Source: Bacteroidota bacterium
GTDB lineage: Bacteria; Bacteroidota; Bacteroidia; Chitinophagales; BACL12
NCBI GenBank assembly: GCA_016706255.1
Contig: JADJJZ010000006.1
Location: 930,001-994,000 of the forward strand
Length of the DNA stretch: 64,000 bases
Direction of reading: 5' to 3'
Under the pieces are notes generated by a model. That model saw nothing but the letters and a program-made list of their open reading frames with translations, did no database searches and had not been told where the DNA came from. The stretch's first letter is position 1, and every line of letters begins with the position of its first letter. The translations under genes were made by a program, and so were the position numbers. Shown piece after piece: positions 54,834 through 63,042 of the stretch.

Positions 54834-56057
54834 TTAAAATTTATATGCCAATGCTAAAGTGAATGTATTTTCTTTATTTAAATCGGGGATACCAATTTTA
54901 CGAATCGTATAATCTGTTTTTACGGCTATATTATTTTGCCAGATATAATTAATGCCCGGACGAATTTCGCTGCGTTCCCAGCGCGGATTGTTAAAAATAT
55001 CGCCGGTGGTTTTATACATGGAATCGTAATAATAATAACCACAAAAAATATTTAAAACATGGTCAGGTTTATTCAGAGTAGCTAAAACATTATATCCACC
55101 TTCAACAAAATAACCTAATGCTGCACTTGCAACAGGAGTACGTTTTACATTTAAATTATTGGATAAATTTCTGTTTGCTTCAGAAATAATTTCTGCATTT
55201 TGTAATGAGCCGCTTAACAATAAACCATTTACGGTAAATCCGCCAAATTTTGCATGCAAGTGAATATCGGCAACTTGCACAAATCCGTCTGCGGTAATAT
55301 CCGGTTTTGGACGATTAGGTGTTGTATTTCCGGTATAAAAACTTATTCCTGTTACAATATCATCACTAAATGCATAATCTGCTCTTGCTGCTATTGCGAA
55401 TGCTGCTGCATTTACATATTCAAAACGACTTTGATTACCACGTTGAATCCAGTTTGCTGAACTGAATGCTGAATTATCCAATCCGTTGATGAGTGATAAT
55501 TCGAAGGTGAAATTTTTCCATTCTGCTTCAGCACCAATTCCGTATTCGTACCATTGCGCAGGAATTAATGCCGCTTCCACATTATTATAGGTTGTAGTTA
55601 AATAATCGAGCGGTTCACCATAAGCGGCAATATGTCCAACCGGAACATCTAATCTGCCCGCTTTTAATTCCAGCCAGGGTTTTATTTGCCAGGCCAATTC
55701 AATTTCTTCAATAATTACTTCGCCGCCTTTTTCAATTTCCATTTCAAACTCTCCGAACTCTTCAAACTTGTCGAATTCCATTGTTGAACCCGTTCCGCCG
55801 TGTTCAAATTCAATTTCCATTTCTAGTTTGAGTTTATCGCTGAAAGCATATTCCGGTTCAAAAACCACTCTGTTCAGATCGATATTATTTCGTTTGTCGG
55901 GATAAGTTTCCCAATTGAAATTGTTGTAGGTAATTTCTCCATATCCGTGCAGTTCAAACTTTTCGTTGAATGTTTTGGTCGGTTCGGGTGCCGTTTGTGC
56001 AACAGCAATTCCTGCAGACAGCAATAGGAGGAGGGTGGTTATTTTGGCTAGGCTCAT
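54834..56057 (-). CDS. Porin-like outer-membrane protein of the imelysin operon
   Basis: 407 residues. Signal peptide MSLAKITTLLLLLSAGIAVAQ. The mature protein is a beta-barrel of alternating strands ending in TLALAYKF (aromatic terminus). A stretch rich in glutamate (MEIEFEHGGTGSTMEFDKFEEFGEFEMEI) could be an exposed loop that binds cations. First gene of the three-gene operon with imelysin and DHOR, presumably providing the outer-membrane route. Specific solute not known. Confidence 0.88.
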   Translation of the reverse strand: MSLAKITTLLLLLSAGIAVAQTAPEPTKTFNEKFELHGYGEITYNNFNWETYPDKRNNIDLNRVVFEPEYAFSDKLKLEMEIEFEHGGTGSTMEFDKFEEFGEFEMEIEKGGEVIIEEIELAWQIKPWLELKAGRLDVPVGHIAAYGEPLDYLTTTYNNVEAALIPAQWYEYGIGAEAEWKNFTFELSLINGLDNSAFSSANWIQRGNQSRFEYVNAAAFAIAARADYAFSDDIVTGISFYTGNTTPNRPKPDITADGFVQVADIHLHAKFGGFTVNGLLLSGSLQNAEIISEANRNLSNNLNVKRTPVASAALGYFVEGGYNVLATLNKPDHVLNIFCGYYYYDSMYKTTGDIFNNPRWERSEIRPGINYIWQNNIAVKTDYTIRKIGIPDLNKENTFTLALAYKF

Positions 56058-56059
56058 TA

Positions 56060-56076
56060 TTTAGATTTATTCTAAA
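56060..56076 (-). promoter_or_regulatory. Candidate operator: TTTAGA-N5-TCTAAA at the iron-operon promoter
   Basis: A 17-bp inverted repeat with perfect six-base arms, lying between a minus-strand TAnnTTTG box (TACTTTTG, at 56082-56089) and the porin start codon (56055-56057). A repressor bound here would cover the transcription start. The shape (TTTAG...CTAAA) resembles DtxR/MntR-type metal-regulator sites more than a Fur box; the regulator is inferred. Confidence 0.5.
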
Positions 56077-56170
56077 CAATGCAAAAGTAACCGCACAGTA
56101 GCATAGTTTTATGGGGGGAGATGAAAATACCTACTTTATGGTAGTGAGCGCCCTGAAAGCAACTAAGCGC

Positions 56171-57442
56171 TTATTTTGGGCATTTTGGGTTGGTGTAACC
56201 ACGTGAGCAAAAGGATAAAAAACAGAGGATACTTCGGTAGCGACTCAGTGTATCGGCATCGGTAACCAGCAAACCGTAAATGAACAGTAGCTCAAAACAC
56301 ACCATTAAAAACATAGCTGCAGTGAGTGAAAACTGTTGTTTTTGTCTGATACTTTTAAATAATAACCACCCAACCAGTAACCAGATTAAGGGTAATTCAA
56401 TACTTTGATAAAAACGAAATAGATTTTGTGTGTGCAAAATATTGGGACGGAAAAACACATTATTTAGCGCGTAGGGAATTTGTTGCACCACTTCCAATCC
56501 GGAATTTCCTATTGTTTGAAAATGATAATCCGGGTCAGGAGCGCCGGATAAAAAATACAATTGTTCCTGCTTAGCATATTGAAAATAATTCCATTGCGGA
56601 AAAATAACCGGAATTAAAAAAAACAAAACACCGATAGTTGCTGAACATAAAAAGAAATATTTTGCAGGATTATTTTTTTGGATGAAGGCACGAATCCATA
56701 AAAATAACACCAGATTTGCTGCTACTAATAATGCGAGATAATCGCGGATAAAAAATAACAAAAGCAGACAAATCAGCAGTATAAATAATGGTTGCGCAGG
56801 GGTTTTGTTGGATTGATTATTCCGTTCAATTTTAAACAGTTGCAGCAAAATTATACCCAGCAGCATAAATACGGGCGCTTCTTTCAAAATTCCACCACTC
56901 CAGAAAATGAGGGAAGGCAGGAAAAAAATAAGTGCGAATAATAAATGCACCGCTTTTTTATTTTCGGTAATTTGTCGCACAAAAAATTTAAACAAGGCTG
57001 TCGACACACTAATTCCGGCAAACGATAAAATGACAATATTTGCCCAGATATTACCAAACGTAAACACATTTAAAATAGCCAGGAGGCGCACCATGTGGTA
57101 TTCATTCACATGCCATTCGATGTATAATTCTTTTTGATAGGGGACAAGATGTTCAGGAATGTTTTGCAGGGAACTGCGCGTTAATAATTCAAAATAATGT
57201 ATTGGATTTTCAAACAGGCTGTTATATACAATAAGGCTGTCGTGATAATACCGCAAACTGTCGCCATGACCAATTACGTTGAGCCAGATATAATAATTGG
57301 CAAAACCCAAAATCAGTTTATAAAAAAATGCAGCATACTTCCACACCGGTTTAACCGGACTCAATTTAAAAAAATCGAGACGGACGATGAGATAGAAAGT
57401 TATTAGAATCCAGATTACCGGAATAATAATTGTTTGCACCAA
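56171..57442 (-). CDS. Polytopic membrane protein of unknown function
   Basis: 423 residues with about ten hydrophobic helices, the first at 4-22, then a soluble stretch with conserved-looking YYHDSLIVYNSLFENPIHYF and the hydrophilic loop around residue 300-330. The layout resembles glycan polymerases or glycosyltransferases of the C type, but no motif is strong enough to say so. Stand-alone gene; a small set of cargo genes lies upstream in the same direction. Confidence 0.75.
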   Translation of the reverse strand: MVQTIIIPVIWILITFYLIVRLDFFKLSPVKPVWKYAAFFYKLILGFANYYIWLNVIGHGDSLRYYHDSLIVYNSLFENPIHYFELLTRSSLQNIPEHLVPYQKELYIEWHVNEYHMVRLLAILNVFTFGNIWANIVILSFAGISVSTALFKFFVRQITENKKAVHLLFALIFFLPSLIFWSGGILKEAPVFMLLGIILLQLFKIERNNQSNKTPAQPLFILLICLLLLFFIRDYLALLVAANLVLFLWIRAFIQKNNPAKYFFLCSATIGVLFFLIPVIFPQWNYFQYAKQEQLYFLSGAPDPDYHFQTIGNSGLEVVQQIPYALNNVFFRPNILHTQNLFRFYQSIELPLIWLLVGWLLFKSIRQKQQFSLTAAMFLMVCFELLFIYGLLVTDADTLSRYRSILCFLSFCSRGYTNPKCPK

Positions 57443-57503
57443 TCAAAGATAGGAAAATGTATCAGAATAGGGTGCGTCAAATATTACCACAGTAAGCAAT
57501 AAT

Positions 57504-58220
57504 TTACCTGGCTTTAGCAAACTTGTAGGTAATGTTTTCTGATGTGTTGTATTGAATCAGAATATAAAGTGCTGCAGGCAGCGCATCAATATTAAACTCA
57601 TTTAATCCTGAGTCAGCCATAAATTCGGTTATGGGCTGACCAATTTCATTAACGATCAAGTATCTGGTTGTATAATCGTTTGTATTATTAATATACAATA
57701 TATTTTCAGTAGTCCACACATTGGTATGTTCTACATGAAAAGGTGTATTAAAGTTAGGTGCAAGATTGGTGTTCAAGCGAATTGCCGCAAGGAAATTTCT
57801 TATCCCATTATATTCCTCAAATCCACTGAGTATAATATCACCATTTAATAAAACGTGCATTTTACGGTTATAACTGAAATAATTACTATTATCTACTTGA
57901 AAGGTACCTTCACTTGTAAAAGAAGTGTCCACTTCACCTGATTTTGAAAAACGCGTCAAACTCATATCCATAACATCAGGAAATTCATTGTCACCGGTGT
58001 ATCCGCTTAAAATAAACTTATCATCTTCCTGAACAAAAATATCTGTAAATTGGGTGTAGTCATCAAACACGTAACTCACAATTCCATCTGTGCCAAAATA
58101 CGGATACAAAATACCGGATTCCGTATAGGCAGCAATTTTATTATTGCCTGCAACAATTATAGTCCCATCACTCAAAGTGCCAATCGCAGTTAACGTTGAT
58201 GCACCTAAATCAGTTAACAT
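57504..58220 (-). CDS. Delta-60 repeat T9SS cargo protein, C-terminal part (frameshifted)
   Basis: 238 residues. Begins with MLTDLGASTLTAIGTLSDGT, an internal methionine of a delta-60 repeat unit, and ends in a T9SS-like terminus (LIVNEIGQPITEFMADSGLN then ALPAALYILIQYN). It continues the upstream fragment (58214-59062) in another frame: one more A in the run 58236-58241 (plus strand) would restore GTTDTFFGSNGKMLTDLG, the family's repeat. So both parts are one gene of about 520 residues. Confidence 0.85.
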   Translation of the reverse strand: MLTDLGASTLTAIGTLSDGTIIVAGNNKIAAYTESGILYPYFGTDGIVSYVFDDYTQFTDIFVQEDDKFILSGYTGDNEFPDVMDMSLTRFSKSGEVDTSFTSEGTFQVDNSNYFSYNRKMHVLLNGDIILSGFEEYNGIRNFLAAIRLNTNLAPNFNTPFHVEHTNVWTTENILYINNTNDYTTRYLIVNEIGQPITEFMADSGLNEFNIDALPAALYILIQYNTSENITYKFAKAR

Positions 58221-59062
58221 TTTTCCATTAGAACCAAAAAAGTATCTGTAGTTCCATTTGAAGTATATCGCGCCAAGGCAATAAAATCATTAGTATAACC
58301 AGCTAAAAGTATATCACCATCCGCTCCAATTAACATGCGTGTTGCCTGACATTCTACTACACCAAAGTTAGTGAAAGTAAGTCCATTGGTACCGAAACTT
58401 TTGTCAATAATACCATTTGCTTTAAATCGAGCCACAAAAAATTGTAACGTATCGCAATCTATTCCGTAACAAGTTGTTCCACCAATTAAAATTTTATAAT
58501 CAGGGAAAATATGTATTTCAGAAATTGTTGTATGCTGACAAGTTGTTACTTCAGGATACATCCATCCATTTGTTCCGAATGAAGAATCAATTGCTCCATT
58601 TGGAGTCATTTTTATAATTACACCACCTAAATATGTTTTTTCATAGATATTATTTGCAGAACCTGCAATATAAATACTTCCATCAACCGCAATATCCATT
58701 GAAACAACACTTAGATTTTCTGAATTTATATCCTGTTCGAAATAGTGAATACCGTTTTCTCCAAAACTTGAATCCTGCTGCCCATCAGGTGTTAGCCGAA
58801 CAATTACATTTAGGTCTATCTCATCAAGATAATGTATCTGTTTACCCAGAAGTAATATTTTACCATCAGGTTGTATTTCACTGTCGGTGCAAACAACCGT
58901 GGCTTCTTCAAATTCAAAATAATACACACCCTCGTCAGCAAAAGTTTCATCAATTGATAGCGATTGGGACTGGGCGTTTAATTGCAATAAGCATATTAAA
59001 ATTAACTGCAATTCTTGTAACAGAGTCCGTCTAAACCTTTTAATTCCACACTGCCTGTTCAT
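58214..59062 (-). CDS. Delta-60 repeat T9SS cargo protein, N-terminal part (frameshifted)
   Basis: 282 residues. Signal peptide about 1-33 (LILICLLQLNAQSQS). The body has delta-60 repeats, each with a D-S-S-F-G-x-N-G signature (DSSFGENGIHYF, DSSFGTNGWMYP, DKSFGTNGLTFT), about every 50-60 residues, forming a beta-propeller-like array. The final MEKC is a frameshift product; see the partner at 57504. It overlaps the next upstream gene by four bases (ATGA), so the two are coupled. Confidence 0.87.
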   Translation of the reverse strand: MNRQCGIKRFRRTLLQELQLILICLLQLNAQSQSLSIDETFADEGVYYFEFEEATVVCTDSEIQPDGKILLLGKQIHYLDEIDLNVIVRLTPDGQQDSSFGENGIHYFEQDINSENLSVVSMDIAVDGSIYIAGSANNIYEKTYLGGVIIKMTPNGAIDSSFGTNGWMYPEVTTCQHTTISEIHIFPDYKILIGGTTCYGIDCDTLQFFVARFKANGIIDKSFGTNGLTFTNFGVVECQATRMLIGADGDILLAGYTNDFIALARYTSNGTTDTFLVLMEKC

Positions 59063-61047
59063 TTAGTACTTGGTATTAAAAGTTTAAATGAATTATTTTC
59101 TGTCAATTCAACAATTTGAGCGATATATGTTCCGGGTGTTAAGTAAGCAAGGTTAATTTTTACAAGTGCTTCGGTCAAATCGTATGTATTGATTAACTGT
59201 CCGGTGATATTATATATATTTAATGTATAATTACCCGGATTTTCAAACATTAAAGAAAGTTCATTTTCGTTCATATCATACACGAATGGACCTGCATTAC
59301 TGCCATCGGTTAATTTAAAATTATCGGAAGGAAGTGATAATGCGATATTATCATAAATTTCCTTTCCTATTAATCCCACTTTTATTACATATTCGTTTTC
59401 AGGTAATAACAGATTACCATCTATGTCTTGCAAAAATTCCGGCAAATGCACATTAATATCACTACCTGAAGGTATAATTGAAATTTTTTGATACGACTCC
59501 AATAGTGCAACATCATTTATCGTAAAAGCATCAATTTCATCTGCAGGAATTAAATAAACTTCATATAACTCCAACACCGCTTCGTCGAATACTTTTGGGA
59601 ATTGAACCTGAATATCCTTAGCCGTTAATGTGTTACCGGCTATGGCAACTTCGGGTTTTACACTTACTGTTTCACAATAGTAATATAATGGCAAATCACT
59701 GCCATTCATAGATAAGTTTGAGGCAGTTATACTATCGGGAATAGACAGCACTAAAACATTATAATTATTAAATATATTTAATGGATTGCTACTAACGAGT
59801 TGTTGATTCGAATTTAGATTTACCGTGTATGAGCCTGCACCTGTGGGTAATACTTTGGTATAAAATGTTTCGTCATAAACTAACAATTCACTGAGTGGAA
59901 AAATACTGCTATCCATAGGCAATACAAAAACCCTGTATTCAGCAACACCAAAATCGTTTTTCGGACAATCAAACTTTGCCGTATAATCTGATAAATCACA
60001 ATTTTCATTTCCATTTCCATTTACGGTTATTTGAATAGCAGTTTCAGCAGTTGAAATTTTTATTTTGGCATAATTACTTTCAATGGAATTATTACTTTTT
60101 AAATTTATTTCGTCATTTGTTAGGGAAACTACAACTGCCTTATAAGGAATATCAGGTACAATCGGATCGTTGTCAGTATCCCTTACCATAATGTTGGCGT
60201 AGACACTATGATTACTACCATCCGGTAAAACTGAAATATAATGTTCCGGAGATAGTGATAATAGTATTTCTAATTCAGGATGATTGAACCAATAATCTTT
60301 ATAAAAATAAACTCGATACTCGGCTATGCCTGATTCGTCATCAGCCTTATTGAATGTTAATCTTAAATCTGTTGCGTCGTTATTTTCTGCTACATCTTCA
60401 AATACTAAATTTTCAGCAATTCCCGCTGTTGGCGGCTGAATTAAAATTGAAGTTTCTGCAGTTGCCTCGTATGCATAATCTTGAATAAATAAATAAGGCA
60501 TGTAAAAATCTAAAGGGTAAACATTATCAAAACTTAAACGCATCCAGCCATAATGTGTGTTACCATCAATTAAAAATTTGATACCTATAAAATTATTATG
60601 ACTCAGCCACGCATCATCACCCATATAATATGCTGAGGATGTAGGTATAATGGGTGGAAAATTTATTTGGTCTCCGGTTGCCCAAGGTGAGTCAGGACCA
60701 ACAATATCGCCTTCATGTAATAATGCAATATTAATTGAGGAGGCCATATCGGGATTACTTAAAATGCCATAAAATGATTTAAAATAAAAATTAACACTGA
60801 ATAACTCAAAATAGGAGTGACCCGAATGTGATGACCATGAAGTATAGGAGTATACATTAAATGATATATCGTTAAAACCATCATGATTTAAATCGTAGGT
60901 TAATTCATGGCCATCGTAAATAATCATGTCAGGATCAATATTTTCATATATCACTTGACCTTGTGCATTTGTATTATTTAAAAGGAAAGCCGCTGCCGAC
61001 GAGCCATAAAGTGCAAGCTTTTTATAATATCGCATGTTTTCCCTCAT
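59059..61047 (-). CDS. Large T9SS type A cargo protein
   Basis: 662 residues. Signal region MRENMRYYKKLALYGSSAAAFLLNN, a Ca-loop-like motif DLNHDGFNDISFNVYS near the start, a long beta-rich middle with repeated units around 225-330, 335-440 and 460-560 (each with an AEYRVYF or AEYRVFV or LELYEVYL core), and a C-terminal T9SS domain (YTLNIYNITGQLINTYDLT, LTPGTYIAQIVEL). Paralogue of the protein at 47423 in its N-terminal part. The repeated units may be domain duplications. Function unknown, probably surface-exposed. Confidence 0.82.
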   Translation of the reverse strand: MRENMRYYKKLALYGSSAAAFLLNNTNAQGQVIYENIDPDMIIYDGHELTYDLNHDGFNDISFNVYSYTSWSSHSGHSYFELFSVNFYFKSFYGILSNPDMASSINIALLHEGDIVGPDSPWATGDQINFPPIIPTSSAYYMGDDAWLSHNNFIGIKFLIDGNTHYGWMRLSFDNVYPLDFYMPYLFIQDYAYEATAETSILIQPPTAGIAENLVFEDVAENNDATDLRLTFNKADDESGIAEYRVYFYKDYWFNHPELEILLSLSPEHYISVLPDGSNHSVYANIMVRDTDNDPIVPDIPYKAVVVSLTNDEINLKSNNSIESNYAKIKISTAETAIQITVNGNGNENCDLSDYTAKFDCPKNDFGVAEYRVFVLPMDSSIFPLSELLVYDETFYTKVLPTGAGSYTVNLNSNQQLVSSNPLNIFNNYNVLVLSIPDSITASNLSMNGSDLPLYYYCETVSVKPEVAIAGNTLTAKDIQVQFPKVFDEAVLELYEVYLIPADEIDAFTINDVALLESYQKISIIPSGSDINVHLPEFLQDIDGNLLLPENEYVIKVGLIGKEIYDNIALSLPSDNFKLTDGSNAGPFVYDMNENELSLMFENPGNYTLNIYNITGQLINTYDLTEALVKINLAYLTPGTYIAQIVELTENNSFKLLIPSTK

Positions 61048-61077
61048 TAAACTTAAAGTTAAGAATTTTTATCATTT

Positions 61078-62847
61078 TCATTTTAGCACCGTTACATTTC
61101 CCGATTTAACAGCAATAATCCCTGTCACATATTTTACTTCTACTGTGTAAATATACACACCTTCCTGCACCGCAGCACCATTATAAGTGCCATCCCAGCC
61201 CGAATTGTTGCCCGGTGCTATATTTTCAGCGCGGTAAATACATTCTCCCCAGCGATTAAAAACTTCAAAATGAACAATTGTTTCGATGGCTAATCCTAAT
61301 GGTGAAAAATAATCGTTAAGTCCATCGTTGTTTGGTGTAAATGTATTCGGCACAAAAAAATCATCGGGATTTTCATGTATAACAATTATTGTAACTGAAT
61401 CGATGGCAATACAACCATAATTATTTACTGAAGTTAATACAAATGTTGTATTCTGATTTAACAATGCTTCCGGATCAGCACAATCAGCGCAATTTAATAA
61501 TGCTGCCGGCGACCAATTAATATCTCCCCCACAAACAGCATGTAAATTTACGCGACTGCCAAATTGTATCGTTTGATCTGTTCCTGCATCAGCATAATTT
61601 TGTTCTACTTGTATATTGGTTTGTTGTATGAATGAACATTCATTCACAACATAAGTATAAGTTATATTATAATTCCCTGCACCGCCTGCAAGTAGTGGAT
61701 CAAATTGGTCTGCAATAACCCCCGGACCACTGAATACGCCACCTTCAGGATATGCCTCGAGTTGAATATTTCCCGCATCTAAACAAATAAACTCAGGAAT
61801 TAACAAGGTAATATCAGGTGTTGTAGTTTGTGTGAGCGTTGTGGTAATTATGGAATCACATCCGCTGGCAGCCGGTAATACCGTAGTATAAATACCTGCA
61901 CTATTTACTGTATTTCCATCAGGCAAAATATATTGTTCGTCTGCACAAATATGTGCACTTTGAGCAACGGTTATTTCATTTAAAAATTCAACATGCGTAA
62001 TTATGGTTGAGTCAACACCGCCTGCAGTTAATAATACAGTTGTATCGGTAATTGCAGTTGAAGTGATGCTGCCATCAGGTAATGTGTATGTATTGCCACT
62101 GCATAAAGTGGTATCAATAAAAATTACAGGTGGTGTTACCATTAATCCCACATAAATATCATCAAATAAATATTCACTGCGTGTTGCATTTATGGCAGCA
62201 GGTTTGAAAACGGTAACATCTGTTTCATCATCACCATAAAAATTGCCGAAAGTGATATGACTAAAACTTGTTTCAGGCGTAAATAAAAATTCATAATAGG
62301 TCCATTCTTCTGTCCAAACCACACCGGGAATTTCCAGTTGCGGCGTTACATCAATTGGGTCGGTTCCAACTTGAACCGGAAAAGTGGTGCTGAAATAAAC
62401 GCCAACATGATTGGTTCCGGCACCGGAATACCAACCGGAGAACCCATTGGTAATACGAAACGATACCACGTACGTCTGACCAATAATCATCGGTGAAGTA
62501 AGTGTTGCAGTAATATATTCCCTATGCAGATAATCGCCGCGGTAAGTGGAAATACCCATTATTGCATCACCTTCATAAGGTGTAACCAGCGCTAAACCTG
62601 AATTGGGCAGCTGAGCAACGCTGCTTCCGCCGGTGTGCAGGTAATCGGGACTGCCTTCGCCTGCACAATTAAACCAAAAATGACAATTACCCCAGTCCCC
62701 ATAAGAATCGGGGAGACCGCTATGGCCCTCAAAACCGGGGTTAGGAACGATATTTTGTGCTTTGATAACGGATACTGTGAGTAGCAAAATCAGCAATAAT
62801 TTGAATCGAATCGGGAACTGTTTTGTATGGTTTTTGAGTGTGTGCAT
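61078..62847 (-). CDS. Large secreted protein with gliding-motility/T9SS type B C-terminus
   Basis: 589 residues. Signal peptide ends at VIKAQ (about 31). Residues about 33-235 look like a carbohydrate-binding or lectin-like sandwich (NPGFEGHSGLPDSYGDWGNC ... DDIYVGLMV). The middle has repeated segments (DTTLCSGNTYTLPDGSITST, SAHICADEQYILPDGNTVNS). The C-terminal 90 residues are the gliding-motility-associated sorting domain: FVPNTFTPNNDGLNDYFSPL, then FEVFNRWGECIYR and VQEGVYIYTVEVKY. It is exported by T9SS (type B). Confidence 0.88.
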   Translation of the reverse strand: MHTLKNHTKQFPIRFKLLLILLLTVSVIKAQNIVPNPGFEGHSGLPDSYGDWGNCHFWFNCAGEGSPDYLHTGGSSVAQLPNSGLALVTPYEGDAIMGISTYRGDYLHREYITATLTSPMIIGQTYVVSFRITNGFSGWYSGAGTNHVGVYFSTTFPVQVGTDPIDVTPQLEIPGVVWTEEWTYYEFLFTPETSFSHITFGNFYGDDETDVTVFKPAAINATRSEYLFDDIYVGLMVTPPVIFIDTTLCSGNTYTLPDGSITSTAITDTTVLLTAGGVDSTIITHVEFLNEITVAQSAHICADEQYILPDGNTVNSAGIYTTVLPAASGCDSIITTTLTQTTTPDITLLIPEFICLDAGNIQLEAYPEGGVFSGPGVIADQFDPLLAGGAGNYNITYTYVVNECSFIQQTNIQVEQNYADAGTDQTIQFGSRVNLHAVCGGDINWSPAALLNCADCADPEALLNQNTTFVLTSVNNYGCIAIDSVTIIVIHENPDDFFVPNTFTPNNDGLNDYFSPLGLAIETIVHFEVFNRWGECIYRAENIAPGNNSGWDGTYNGAAVQEGVYIYTVEVKYVTGIIAVKSGNVTVLK

Positions 62848-63017
62848 GGGAAATATTACCTCTTTTCAACATCGAAAATAGGCAGCCCTGCAATAGTGCG
62901 TATACGGGAATTAGTGTACTACACCATTTCCGTTGCGAAATGACAGTTTGAGTTAGTAAGCCGAAATTTGTCAACATAAAATGTATTAAAATGCGCAAGA
63001 GTTTAGGTTTTCGGGAT

Positions 63018-63025
63018 TAATTTTG
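63018..63025 (+). promoter_or_regulatory. Bacteroidota -7 promoter element (TAATTTTG)
   Basis: TAATTTTG matches TAnnTTTG; start near 63031, about 12 bases before the purL ATG. The -33 region is not well conserved. Confidence 0.55.
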
Positions 63026-63042
63026 TGCCTCAATCAAAAGAT

